NCBI RefSeq assembly: GCF_026967805.1
Contig: NZ_JAPVBG010000002.1
Span: 262,928-326,927, forward strand
Origin: Blastococcus sp. VKM Ac-2987
GTDB lineage: Bacteria > Actinomycetota > Actinomycetes > Mycobacteriales > Geodermatophilaceae
Direction of reading: 5' to 3'
DNA length: 64,000 nt
Shown here in pieces: positions 1-7,943 of this stretch (the first letter of the stretch is position 1; the number at the start of each line of letters is the position of its first letter). The notes below the pieces were generated by a model. The model worked only from the letters and a program-made list of their open reading frames with translations, ran no database searches and was not told the origin of the DNA. Made by a program: the position numbers and the translations under genes.

Positions 1-57
1 GCCGTGCTCGGTACCGAGGTGGAGGACGACGACGACGACGACGGCGACATCGACTGA
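1..57 (+). CDS. 3' end of a protein with an acidic C-terminal tail (partial)
   Basis: Only the last 18 codons are inside the window; the frame is open from base 1 and ends at TGA 55-57. The visible tail reads AVLGTEVEDDDDDDGDID, with a run of six Asp. Poly-acidic tails occur on many unrelated actinobacterial proteins, so no function can be given. About 180 bases separate it from the next gene. Confidence 0.6.
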   Translation, partial: AVLGTEVEDDDDDDGDID

Positions 58-234
58 GCCGGGACCCCGGGTAGCGATCGGTCACCGAGGGTTACCTATC
101 GCTGACGGTGCACCCTGCGACACGCGCAGTAGGCGGAACCCGGCTCCAGCGATCGGGTGACGTGCGCATGGCGCTTCGCCGGTCGGGCAGTCAGCATGGG
201 TCGTCCTGTTCCCGGCTGCCGCGGAGGCCCTGCC

Positions 235-1140
235 ATGCCCTATTCGCTGGTCAGTGCCGCCACCCTGGGCTTCGACCTCGTGCGGCTACCCGCCGGGCGC
301 TCGGTCGCCGAGGTGCTCCTCACCGGCCTGGGCGCGGACGAGGCCGCCGTCTCCCGGCTGGCCGCGGTGCACCCGGCCCGTGGGCTGGACCGCGAGCGCC
401 GCGGGGTGCGCGCCGTCCGGTCCCGTCGGGCGCGCGAGATGGCCGCCGGCGTGCCGCACATGCGGTCGGCCGCCGACGCCGGCCGCGGCGCGGGCGACCG
501 GGCGGCCCTGCTGGTCGCCCAGCTCGAGCAGGGCACCATCGGTGACGCCCCCACGCTGGAGCGGCTGCTCCGCGAGGACGTCCTGGGCGCCGAGCACCCG
601 CTGCGGGCCGGGTGGGACGCCGACGAGTGGGACGAGGCCGCCGACGTGCTGGCCGACGCGGCCGTGGGCTTCTGGGCGGCCGGCGTGCTGCCGCCCCTGG
701 TCCGGCGCGACCTGACGGCGGCGTTCGACCGGGCGCTGGACGGGGGTCCGCTGGCCGGTCCGGGCTCGTGGGGCCTGGGCCCGGCGGCGGACGAGCTGAC
801 CGCCTTCCTCGCCGCCGTCCGCGACCTGGACGACGCCGGCCGCACCCGCTGGCGGCTCGCCGTCGACGAGGGGCGGGCCGAGCGCCGTCCGTGGGCGACC
901 GCGATGCACGAGGCCTCCTGGGGCGCTCACGTGTCGGGCCGCATCCGCGCGCTCGCCGCGGCCCAGCTGCTGGCCGTCCAGGCCTTCCTCGACGGCGGCT
1001 TCGACCTGCACGACGGCGCGGCGGGCGTGTGGAACGCCGTCTCCGGCTGCGTGCAGGCGATCGTCGTCGACGACCTGCTGGGCAGCGACGCCGTCGCCCT
1101 CCTGCGCGCCCCCGGCCGCCGGGTCGCCGCGCTCCGCTGA
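235..1140 (+). CDS. hypothetical protein, 301 aa
   Basis: I do not recognise this protein. The ATG at 235 is chosen because GGAGG lies about 8 bases upstream; an in-frame ATG at 157 has no such site and would add 26 residues of low-complexity translation. The product is Ala/Arg/Asp rich and probably largely helical, with no signal peptide or clear membrane helix. Soluble segments such as AADVLADAAVGFWAAGVLPP and the Trp-rich middle look like a folded cytoplasmic protein. It precedes the chemotaxis operon by about 470 bases, so co-function is only a guess. Confidence 0.6.
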   Translation: MPYSLVSAATLGFDLVRLPAGRSVAEVLLTGLGADEAAVSRLAAVHPARGLDRERRGVRAVRSRRAREMAAGVPHMRSAADAGRGAGDRAALLVAQLEQGTIGDAPTLERLLREDVLGAEHPLRAGWDADEWDEAADVLADAAVGFWAAGVLPPLVRRDLTAAFDRALDGGPLAGPGSWGLGPAADELTAFLAAVRDLDDAGRTRWRLAVDEGRAERRPWATAMHEASWGAHVSGRIRALAAAQLLAVQAFLDGGFDLHDGAAGVWNAVSGCVQAIVVDDLLGSDAVALLRAPGRRVAALR

Positions 1141-1612
1141 CCGGCCCGCGGTGCCCGGCACCGCACGGCGTATCCCCAGATCGGACACCATTGCCACGGG
1201 TCGTGTCGACAATGGCCGTGCGGGTCGCCGACCCGGGTTCTGTCGACATTCATCGACGGCTAGAAGATAGGGCGACACATTCTGCGTGTCGCCTGGATTC
1301 CGGCTGCCCCGCGCCGAGAATCTCCCGGTAGCACCCGCCTTCCCCGGCCTCTCCGGCCGCGTGGGCGAAGCATTCCGGATGCGGCCATCCGGCCGCCGAT
1401 CCCCGCCACCGCCATTCCGAAGAATGGGCGCGCGGAGCTCGGGCGGTCATTCCGTCGCGCCCGGGAGCCGCTGCCGGCGTCTTCGTCGCCCATGTCCCGA
1501 GAACTTCGGGAGATGCCGGATGCCGTACCGCCGAAGGGCTCAAGCCGGGCGCGGACATGCCGATACAGACAACGTGCCCGCCGGTCGACGGGGGCAGGGG
1601 CCAGGAGGACGT
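1141..1612. other. long leader region upstream of cheB
   Basis: About 470 bases without a convincing gene. The cheB frame stays open upstream to 1286, but its translation there is unlike CheB and lacks a ribosome site. The stretch holds several short perfect inverted repeats: GGCGACAC/GTGTCGCC (1271-1293, 7-base loop), CATTC-CGAA-GAATG near 1420, and TCCCGA/TCGGGA near 1495-1511. A sigma-28-like promoter lies at 1540-1566. The hairpins could be the terminator of the preceding gene or part of a structured leader. I found no match to a riboswitch class I know. Confidence 0.4.
1540..1566 (+). promoter_or_regulatory. candidate sigma-28 (FliA/WhiG-type) promoter of the che operon
   Basis: TCAAGCCG at 1540-1547, an 11-base spacer, then GCCGATAC at 1559-1566. 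The known FliA consensus is TAAAGTTT-N11-GCCGATAA, so the -10 matches at 7 of 8 positions with exact spacing, while the -35 is weaker. The predicted transcript would begin about 1573, some 40 bases before the cheB GTG. A motility sigma factor driving chemotaxis genes is the expected wiring, but no such factor is visible in this window. Confidence 0.4.
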
Positions 1613-2749
1613 GTGAACCCGATCAAGGTGATGGTGGTCGACGACTCGGTCGTCGTCCGCAAGATCGTCACCGACGTGCTCTCCGCGGACCCGGGCATCG
1701 AGGTCGTGGGCACCGCTGTCAACGGCAAGGTCGCCGTCGGCAAGCTCGAGCAGCTCAAGCCCGACCTGATCACCATGGACATCGAGATGCCGGAGATGAA
1801 CGGCATCGAGGCGGTCCGGGCCATCCGCGGGGGCGCCGGGGGTGGAGCCGGGCGAGGGCACAGCCGCGTGCCGATCATCATGTTCAGCACGCTCACCGAG
1901 CGGGGCGCCACCGCCACCCTCGACGCCCTCTCCGCGGGGGCCAACGACTACGTCACCAAGCCGGCCAACGTCGGCAGCGTGGCGCAGTCGATGGAGAGCG
2001 TCCGCGAGCAGCTGATCCCCAAGATCAAGGCGCTGACCGGTCGTCCGGTGACGACGGTGGCGCGCGCCGCGGCACCGGTGGTCCCGCCGCCGCGCCCGGC
2101 CGCCCCGCGGACCGGCCCCGGCAAGAAGCCGGCGGTGCTGGTCATCGGCTCCTCCACCGGTGGGCCGGAGGCGCTGGCCCGCGTACTCCCGGCGCTGCCC
2201 GCCACCCTCCCGGTGCCGGTCCTCCTCGCCCAGCACATGCCGCCGGTCTTCACCCGCCAGTTCGCCCAGCGCCTGGACCGGCTGTCCGCGCTGCGCGTGG
2301 TCGAGGCGGTCGACGGCACCCCGCTCACCCCCGGCACGGTCCACCTCGCTCCCGGCGACCACCACCTGGTCGTCCGCGCGAACGGCCGCGCCGCGTTCGC
2401 CACCTCGCTCAACCAGAACCCGCCGGAGAACTTCTGCCGGCCCGCGGTCGACCCCCTGTTCCGGTCGGCCGTCGCCGCCTACGACGGCGCGGTGCTCGGC
2501 GTGGTCCTGACCGGCATGGGCGCGGACGGGCGGAACGGCTGCGGCGAGATCCGCGCCGCCGGCGGCACGGTGGTGGTGCAGGACCAGGCCACCTCGGTCG
2601 TGTGGGGCATGCCCGGGGCCGTGGCCCAGGCCGGTTACGCCGACGAGGTCCTGCCGCTCGACCGGATCGCCGAGGCGATCCAGCGGCACCTCTCGGGTGC
2701 CGCACTCCTGAACTCCGGAACAGCTATGGCCGTGGGAGGTCGTCGATGA
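1613..2749 (+). CDS. cheB: chemotaxis response regulator protein-glutamate methylesterase CheB
   Basis: CheB demethylates (and deamidates) glutamyl residues of chemoreceptors to reset sensitivity, acting in the cytoplasm when phosphorylated. The 378-aa protein has an N-terminal receiver domain (about 1-120) with acidic pocket VVDDS and phospho-acceptor Asp56 in TMDIEMPEMNG. A Pro-rich linker follows, then a methylesterase domain (about 165-355) with catalytic Ser181 in GSSTGG, His in AQHMP and Asp in TGMGADG. GTG at 1613 has AGGAGG five bases ahead and gives the usual CheB N-terminus. First gene of a six-gene run with ATGA/GTGA overlaps; cheR starts inside its stop. Confidence 0.95.
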   Translation: MNPIKVMVVDDSVVVRKIVTDVLSADPGIEVVGTAVNGKVAVGKLEQLKPDLITMDIEMPEMNGIEAVRAIRGGAGGGAGRGHSRVPIIMFSTLTERGATATLDALSAGANDYVTKPANVGSVAQSMESVREQLIPKIKALTGRPVTTVARAAAPVVPPPRPAAPRTGPGKKPAVLVIGSSTGGPEALARVLPALPATLPVPVLLAQHMPPVFTRQFAQRLDRLSALRVVEAVDGTPLTPGTVHLAPGDHHLVVRANGRAAFATSLNQNPPENFCRPAVDPLFRSAVAAYDGAVLGVVLTGMGADGRNGCGEIRAAGGTVVVQDQATSVVWGMPGAVAQAGYADEVLPLDRIAEAIQRHLSGAALLNSGTAMAVGGRR

Positions 2750-3570
2750 GTCTGACCGCGACCAGTTTCGACTGGGTCCGTGAACTGGTCCGCAAGGAGA
2801 GCGCCATCGTGCTCCAGCCGGGCAAGGAGTACCTGGTGGAGGCCCGCCTCCTGCCCATCGCCCGGCAGATGGGCCTGACCGACGTCAGCAAGCTGGTGGA
2901 GACCGTCCGGGTGCGCCCGGACGCCGACAACACCCGGCGGATCGTCGAGGCGCTCACCACCAACGAGACCTCCTGGTTCCGCGACGGCGACCCGTTCACC
3001 GCGCTGACCTCGACCGTGCTGCCGGCCCTGCTGTCGGCGCGCGGTCCCAACGAGCGGCTGCAGATCTGGTCGGCGGCCTCGTCCAGCGGCCAGGAGCCGT
3101 ACACGATCGCGATGCTGCTGGACGACGCGCTGCCCAACGCCGCCTCGCGCGTCTCGATCACGGCGACCGACATCTCCCGGGAAATGGTGCAGCGCACCCG
3201 GGCGGGACGGTTCAGCCAGCTCGAGGTCAACCGCGGGCTGCCCGCCCCCATGCTGGTCCGGCACTTCTCCCGGGCCGGGACGGAGTGGGAGGTGTCGGCC
3301 AACCTCCGCCGGATGGTTCACGCGAGCGAGTGCAACCTCGCCGCGCCGCTGCCGCGGATGGGCCCGTTCGACGTGGTCTACCTGCGGAACGTCCTCATCT
3401 ACTTCGACCTGCCCACCAAGCAGTCGATCCTCCGCCGTGTGCGGGACCTCATGCGACCCGACGGCTGGCTCTTCCTCGGCGCCGCCGAGACCACGCTCGG
3501 TGTCGACGACTCATGGGAGCGGGTCGTCATCGGCCGCAGCTCCGCTTACCGCCCACTGAAGGGGAAGTAA
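2746..3570 (+). CDS. cheR: chemotaxis protein methyltransferase CheR
   Basis: CheR transfers methyl groups from S-adenosylmethionine to receptor glutamates, opposing CheB. The 274-aa length is normal. A small N-terminal helical CheR_N domain (about 1-75, with TTNETSWFRD at its end) precedes the SAM-binding fold (about 80-270), with WSAASSSGQEPYTIAMLL as motif I, ATDISREM, and VYLRNVLIYFD near the active site. The ATG overlaps the cheB stop (ATGA). Its presence beside cheB implies methyl-accepting receptors elsewhere in the genome, since none are encoded in this window. Confidence 0.95.
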   Translation: MSLTATSFDWVRELVRKESAIVLQPGKEYLVEARLLPIARQMGLTDVSKLVETVRVRPDADNTRRIVEALTTNETSWFRDGDPFTALTSTVLPALLSARGPNERLQIWSAASSSGQEPYTIAMLLDDALPNAASRVSITATDISREMVQRTRAGRFSQLEVNRGLPAPMLVRHFSRAGTEWEVSANLRRMVHASECNLAAPLPRMGPFDVVYLRNVLIYFDLPTKQSILRRVRDLMRPDGWLFLGAAETTLGVDDSWERVVIGRSSAYRPLKGK

Positions 3571-3953
3571 TGCGCGCCTTGGTGATCGACGACTCCCGCG
3601 CCATGCGGCGGATCGTCACCGGGATCCTCACGAACCTCGGCTACGAGGTCCGCGACGCCGGTCACGGTGGCGAGGGCCTGGACGTCCTGAACGAGGGCTG
3701 GGTGCCCGACCTCGCCACGATCGACTGGAACATGCCGGTGATGGACGGGCTGCAGTTCGTCTCCGCCGTCCGCTCCAACCCGGCGTGGCGCCGGATGACC
3801 ATGATGATGGTCACCTCGGAGAGCGAGCACACCCAGATCGTCCGTGCCCTGGCTGCCGGCGCGCACGAGTACATGATCAAGCCGTTCACCGCCGACGCCT
3901 TCCGCGACAAGCTCGCGCTGCTCGGCCTGCTCCCCCAGGAGGTCGCCCTGTGA
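3570..3953 (+). CDS. cheY: single-domain response regulator, CheY type (first copy)
   Basis: A 127-aa stand-alone receiver with no output domain. Conserved features are IDDSRAMRR (acidic pair D7-D8), phospho-acceptor Asp52 in TIDWNMPVMDG, the switch Thr in MMVTSES and Lys in IKPFTADAF. These are the CheY marks, so it probably carries the signal from a CheA kinase to the flagellar motor or a related target. Start ATG overlaps the last base of the cheR stop. A second receiver lies two genes on; which one binds the motor cannot be told from sequence. Confidence 0.9.
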   Translation: MRALVIDDSRAMRRIVTGILTNLGYEVRDAGHGGEGLDVLNEGWVPDLATIDWNMPVMDGLQFVSAVRSNPAWRRMTMMMVTSESEHTQIVRALAAGAHEYMIKPFTADAFRDKLALLGLLPQEVAL

Positions 3954-4492
3954 ACACGATCGACACCGGGGCGCGGCGCCGCAGCAGCGATGCCCGCCCG
4001 GTGATCACCGACCTGATCGACGGGGACACCGTCCTGTCGATCGCCGGCGAGACCTGGATCTCGCTGGTGGGCGAGGACGAGGTCCTCGTCCCGGTCCCGT
4101 CCGCGCTGCCCGGCGACATCCTGTCCAGCTGGGTCGACGTCGTCGGCCCGTGGACCGGCAGCGTCGTCCTGACCACCGGGCGCGCCACCGCCGAAGAGCT
4201 CTCCCGGGCGCTGCTCCGGGAGTCCGCACCGGAGGTGCTGGACGACGAGGACGTCGCCGACGCCTTCGGTGAGATCGCCAACGTGGTCGGCGGCGGTGTC
4301 AAGGCCGCGCTGCCCGGCCCGTCGGCGCTCAGCCTGCCGCAGGTCGGCAACGCCCCGCTGGTCCGCAACCCGGGCGACCTCTGCCGCATCGACGTCCTGT
4401 GGCGCGGCGAGGCCGTCTCGATCTCCGTGCAGGGCGCACTCCCGCCGCTGCCGGTTCCCACCCCCACCCGCGAGAACGAGGTGTCACTGTGA
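3950..4492 (+). CDS. cheX: CheX-like chemotaxis phosphatase
   Basis: 180 aa resembling the CheX/CheC family, which dephosphorylate CheY-P. The family signature, a Glu and an Asn three residues apart on one helix that insert into the receiver active site, is visible as Glu108-x-x-Asn111 within AFGEIANVVGGGVKAALPG. A second acidic segment (EVLDDEDVADAF) precedes it. GTG start overlaps the stop of the first cheY and its own stop overlaps the second cheY. Such phosphatases usually serve species lacking CheZ. Identification rests on this motif and context, not on a full alignment. Confidence 0.75.
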   Translation: MNTIDTGARRRSSDARPVITDLIDGDTVLSIAGETWISLVGEDEVLVPVPSALPGDILSSWVDVVGPWTGSVVLTTGRATAEELSRALLRESAPEVLDDEDVADAFGEIANVVGGGVKAALPGPSALSLPQVGNAPLVRNPGDLCRIDVLWRGEAVSISVQGALPPLPVPTPTRENEVSL

Positions 4493-4851
4493 AGATCCTG
4501 ATCGCCGACGACAGCCGCGTGATGCGGCAGATCGTCATCCGCACCCTGCGTCAGGCCGGGTACGACGACCACGACATCGTCGAGGCCGAGGACGGCGCCG
4601 ACGCGTTGGCCAAGGTCGGCTCGGAGCAGCCTGACCTCGTCCTGTCCGACTGGAACATGCCGAACATGACGGGGATCGAGTGCCTCCAGGCGCTGCGCTC
4701 CTCCGGCTCGGCCGTACCGTTCGGGTTCGTCACCTCCGAGGGCTCGCCGGAGATGCGGGAGAAGGCGGCGAACGCCGGCGCGCTCTTCCTCATCGCCAAG
4801 CCGTTCACCGAGGACACCTTCAAGGAGCACCTGGACGGGGTGATCGCATGA
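4489..4851 (+). CDS. cheY: single-domain response regulator, CheY type (second copy)
   Basis: A 120-aa receiver with ADDSRVMRQ (D7-D8), phospho-acceptor Asp54 in LSDWNMPNMTG, Thr in GFVTSEGSP and Lys in IAKPFTEDTF. It clearly shares ancestry with the first copy (DDSR-MR, DWNMP, KPFT) but is far from identical, so this is an old duplication. GTG start overlaps the cheX stop and the next gene overlaps its stop. The alternating receiver/CheX-type order suggests each receiver is matched with the phosphatase encoded after it (inference). Confidence 0.88.
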   Translation: MKILIADDSRVMRQIVIRTLRQAGYDDHDIVEAEDGADALAKVGSEQPDLVLSDWNMPNMTGIECLQALRSSGSAVPFGFVTSEGSPEMREKAANAGALFLIAKPFTEDTFKEHLDGVIA

Positions 4852-5339
4852 CCGCCCCCACCGCGGTGCAGCTGCCGGCCGCCAAGGACGTCCGCGACAT
4901 GCTCACCGGCCTGCTCGGGAAGTCGGTGACCGTCTCGCCGGGCGCCCCGCTGACCCCCACGCCGGAGAAGCCGGTGGCGGTCGCCGTCTACGTCGACCCG
5001 CAGATGGCCGTCAACGCGCTGTGCCTGATGGACCTGGGGGCGGCGGCCTACACCGGTGGCGCGCTGGCGCTGCTTCCCCCCGGCGGGTGCCAGGACGCCG
5101 TCGAGGAGGACGGCGAGCTGACCACCATGCAGGTCGAGGCGCTGCACGAGGTGGTGAACGTGCTCTCCGCGCTGTTCAACACCGCGGGCGCCCCGCACTC
5201 GAAGCTGCACAAGCTCTACGCCCCGGGCGACGACATCCCGGGTGACCTCGTCGGGATGCTCTCCGCCTTCAACCGGGTGGATCTCGCCCTCGAGGTGCCC
5301 ACGTACGGCAAGGGAGCGATCTCCTTCGTCATCCCCTGA
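4848..5339 (+). CDS. CheX-like protein, diverged paralogue
   Basis: 163 aa, last gene of the chemotaxis run. Overall similarity to the CheX-like protein two genes earlier is weak, but a helix with the same Glu-x-x-Asn spacing is present: Glu101 and Asn104 in EALHEVVNVLSALFN. That suggests a second CheC/CheX-type phosphatase or a receiver-binding protein derived from one. The glycine-rich turn that usually follows the Asn is absent, so activity is uncertain. ATG overlaps the stop of the second cheY, and a strong terminator follows 15 bases downstream. Alternatively an uncharacterised chemotaxis accessory protein. Confidence 0.6.
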   Translation: MTAPTAVQLPAAKDVRDMLTGLLGKSVTVSPGAPLTPTPEKPVAVAVYVDPQMAVNALCLMDLGAAAYTGGALALLPPGGCQDAVEEDGELTTMQVEALHEVVNVLSALFNTAGAPHSKLHKLYAPGDDIPGDLVGMLSAFNRVDLALEVPTYGKGAISFVIP

Positions 5340-5354
5340 CGAGGAACGCCCCCT

Positions 5355-5398
5355 GCGCAGAGACCCCCGCCGCCCTCGGGCGACGGGGGTCTCCGCGC
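5355..5398 (+). terminator. hairpin terminator of the che operon
   Basis: Arms 5355-5369 and 5384-5398 (GCGC-GAGACCCCCG against CGGGGGTCTC-GCGC) pair over 15 positions with one mismatch and a 14-base loop. There is no T-run after it, as is common in high-GC genomes. It sits between the che operon and a convergent gene and may serve both. Confidence 0.7.
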
Positions 5399-5430
5399 GT
5401 CGTGGTCGCACGTGGAACACCGGGCGCCGG

Positions 5431-5892
5431 TCAGGCGATGGCGTACTCGGGCTCCGCGGTGGTGGTGGGCAGGCAGGCCCAGACGTGCTTGCACTCCTCG
5501 TCGACGTACCAGCCGTGCGCGACGGAGAGCCGCGCCACCAGCTGCAGGCCCATGCCACCCTTGGCGGGGTCGCGGTCGACCACCGGTGCCGGCATCGACC
5601 CGGGCGCCCGGTCGCTGACGTCGAGCAGCCAGCCCCCGCTGCCGGCCACGACCGTGGCCACCACCGGTGACTCGCCGTGGCGCAGGGCGTTGGAGGCGAG
5701 CTCGTCGAAGGCCAGCACGAGCTGCTCGCTGGCCGGGTCCTGGTCGTCGTCGTGCGGGAGGCCGGCCCCCTCGAGCCGGGAGCGCAGGCCGGCGCGGGCA
5801 GCGGGCAGTTCGGCGAGCGCGGCGAGCCGCCAGCGCCAGACCTCGCCGCGCCCGTCGGGCAGCGGGCGCAGTGGCCACGCGAGTCGCCCCAT
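5431..5892 (-). CDS. RsbW/SpoIIAB-like serine kinase or anti-sigma ATPase
   Basis: 153-aa stand-alone GHKL ATPase domain. The N box is DELASNALRHGESP and the G box is DPAKGGMGLQLVARLS, followed by a short C-terminal tail. In actinobacteria such proteins phosphorylate anti-sigma antagonists or bind sigma factors in partner-switching cascades. It is divergent from a PAS-GAF-SpoIIE phosphatase 242 bases away, the expected opposing enzyme, so the two may act on the same STAS protein; neither a STAS protein nor a sigma factor is encoded nearby. Whether it binds a sigma factor cannot be told. Confidence 0.8.
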   Translation of the reverse strand: MGRLAWPLRPLPDGRGEVWRWRLAALAELPAARAGLRSRLEGAGLPHDDDQDPASEQLVLAFDELASNALRHGESPVVATVVAGSGGWLLDVSDRAPGSMPAPVVDRDPAKGGMGLQLVARLSVAHGWYVDEECKHVWACLPTTTAEPEYAIA

Positions 5893-6134
5893 GCTCTCCC
5901 CCTCGAGTCGGACTTCGACGGTCCCGGGTGTGCCCCGGCGCGGACGGTGTCAACCCCTCACGACGCCGACTTCGGGTGTCCCGGTGCGGCACCTGCAGGC
6001 AGCGCGCGGCACGTGTGGGCAGCGTCACGGTCCGCCCCGACCGGGGGAACGGCCCGTCCACCGTTGCTTTCGCCCCGCGCAGCAGTCAGGCTGGGTGCCC
6101 TTGGCCGCCACTCGCGCGCCGGAACGGAGCGGCG

Positions 6135-7916
6135 TTGGACGGCACCTCCCTGCACGACGCGGCCACGCCGCTCGGCGGGCTGCTCCTGCAGGCGGTCGAG
6201 GGCATGGACCGGCCGATGTTCGTCCTGGATGCCGGCTGGCGTTTCAGCTACGTCAACCCGGCCGGCGCCCGCGTGCTCGACCGCCGGACTCCCGACCTCC
6301 TCGGCCGGGACATCTGGGCGGAGTTCCCCGAGGCGGTCGGCGGGCCGTTCGAGGCCCTCTACCGCCAGGTGCGCCGCACGGGCGAGTCCGGCGGCACGGA
6401 GGCCTGGTTCGCGCCGCTGGGCAGGTGGTTCCGGGCCGACGCCTTCCTCACCGACGCCGGCCTGGTGGTCACCTACGACGACGTGACCGCGCGCCGGCGC
6501 ACCGAGGAGGAGCGGGCCGCCGCGGTCGCGGCGCGCGAGCAGGCGGCCGCGGAGGCCGCCCGCGCGGCCCACGAGGCCGAGGAGACCGGCCGGCACCTGA
6601 TGCTGCTGGGCGACATCAGCCAGGCGATGACCTCGACGCTGGACATCGACGAGGCGGTCGCCCGGTTCGCCGCCCGCGTCGTGCCGCAACTGGCCGACTG
6701 GTGCCTGGTCAGCGTGGTCGACCCCGACGGGACCCGGCGTGACGTCGGCCGCGCCCACCGGGACCCCTCGCTGGTCGAGGCGATGCACCGCTACGCCGAC
6801 GCGCGGGTGGCGTCGAACGCCGCCACCGCCCCGGTCCCGGTGGCGCTGCGCAGCGGGGCGCCCGTGGTGATCGAGCAGCTGACCGAGGAGCACCTGGCGA
6901 CGATGATCGCCGACCCGGTCAGCCGGGCGGCGCTCGAGCCGCTGCGGCCGATGGCCGTCGCGGCCTTCCCGCTGGTCGCCCGCGGCGAGGTGTTCGGCGC
7001 ACTGACCCTGGTGAACGGGCCCGAGCGGGGTCCGCACACCGGCACCGAGCTGCGGACCGCGGAGATCGCCTCGCGCCGGGCGGCCCTCGCCCTGGACAAC
7101 GCCCGGCTGGTCACGCTGAACCACCAGGTGGCCGAGCGGCTGCAGCTGAGCCTGCTCTCCCCGCCGGTCCAGCCCGACTGCCTCGAGCTGGCCGTGCGCT
7201 ACCGTCCCGCGACGCAGGGCATCTCGATCGGCGGCGACTGGTACGACGCCTTCCTGCAGCCCGACGGCGACACCGTGCTGGTCATCGGCGACGTGATGGG
7301 CCACGACGTCGAGGCCGCCGCCGCCATGGGGCAGATCAAGACGCTGGTGCGCGCCATCGGCTACGACCGGCTCGAGGAGCCGGCCGGTCTGCTCCACCGG
7401 GTCGACCAGGCGCTGGTGGGCCTGGCGGTCCCGGCCATGGCCACCGCCCTGGTCTGCCGCGTCGAGCAGGGGGACGCCGATCGGGCGTCCGGGCTCCGGC
7501 GGCTGCACTGGGCCTCGGCCGGGCACCCCGACCCGATGCTGCTGCTGGCCGACGGCGAGGTCCGCGACCTCTCGGTCCGGGTCGGCCCGCCGCTGGGTAC
7601 CGGCTGGGTGGAGCAGCTCGCCGACGGCGACGCGGCCATGCCCGAGGGCAGCACGCTGGTGCTGTTCACCGACGGGTTGTTCGAGCGGCGCGGGGTGCCG
7701 CTGGACGAGGGACGGGCCCGGGTGCGGGCCGTGCTGGCGCGCTCGTCCGGGCTGTCGCTGTCCGACCTGTGCGACCGGCTGCTCGAGGAGCTGCTCGGGG
7801 AGGGGGCCGAGGACGACGTCGCCGTCCTGGCGGTGCGCGCGCACCCGCTGGGCCGCCCGCGCCCGGCCGAGGCCGGCCCGGAGGACCTTCCGCCCGCGGT
7901 CCGCCGGACGGCCTGA
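6135..7916 (+). CDS. PAS-GAF-SpoIIE serine/threonine phosphatase
   Basis: About 593 aa. Domains in order: PAS (about 15-120, MFVLDAGWRFSYVNPAGARV), a short Ala/Glu-rich coiled segment, GAF (about 150-330), and a PP2C/SpoIIE phosphatase (about 345-580) with metal ligands in GGDWYDAF, VIGDVMGHD, and GAEDDVAVLAVR near the end. Such proteins dephosphorylate anti-sigma antagonists in response to signals sensed by PAS/GAF. The start is uncertain: TTG 6135 has a GGAGCGG-like site and retains the full PAS region; ATG 6204 would cut into it. Divergent from the RsbW-like gene and convergent with the next. Confidence 0.85.
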   Translation: MDGTSLHDAATPLGGLLLQAVEGMDRPMFVLDAGWRFSYVNPAGARVLDRRTPDLLGRDIWAEFPEAVGGPFEALYRQVRRTGESGGTEAWFAPLGRWFRADAFLTDAGLVVTYDDVTARRRTEEERAAAVAAREQAAAEAARAAHEAEETGRHLMLLGDISQAMTSTLDIDEAVARFAARVVPQLADWCLVSVVDPDGTRRDVGRAHRDPSLVEAMHRYADARVASNAATAPVPVALRSGAPVVIEQLTEEHLATMIADPVSRAALEPLRPMAVAAFPLVARGEVFGALTLVNGPERGPHTGTELRTAEIASRRAALALDNARLVTLNHQVAERLQLSLLSPPVQPDCLELAVRYRPATQGISIGGDWYDAFLQPDGDTVLVIGDVMGHDVEAAAAMGQIKTLVRAIGYDRLEEPAGLLHRVDQALVGLAVPAMATALVCRVEQGDADRASGLRRLHWASAGHPDPMLLLADGEVRDLSVRVGPPLGTGWVEQLADGDAAMPEGSTLVLFTDGLFERRGVPLDEGRARVRAVLARSSGLSLSDLCDRLLEELLGEGAEDDVAVLAVRAHPLGRPRPAEAGPEDLPPAVRRTA

Positions 7917-7943
7917 GCCAGGAGCCCCGCTGCCCGGACGCTC

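Noticed and set aside
1141..1612. c-di-GMP or other riboswitch before the che operon
   Set aside because: Several hairpins are present, but I see no conserved core of a riboswitch class I know, and the candidate promoter lies downstream of most of them.
1286..1612. N-terminal extension of CheB
   Set aside because: The upstream translation is Arg/Pro-rich and unlike any CheB, and AGGAGG stands just before GTG 1613.
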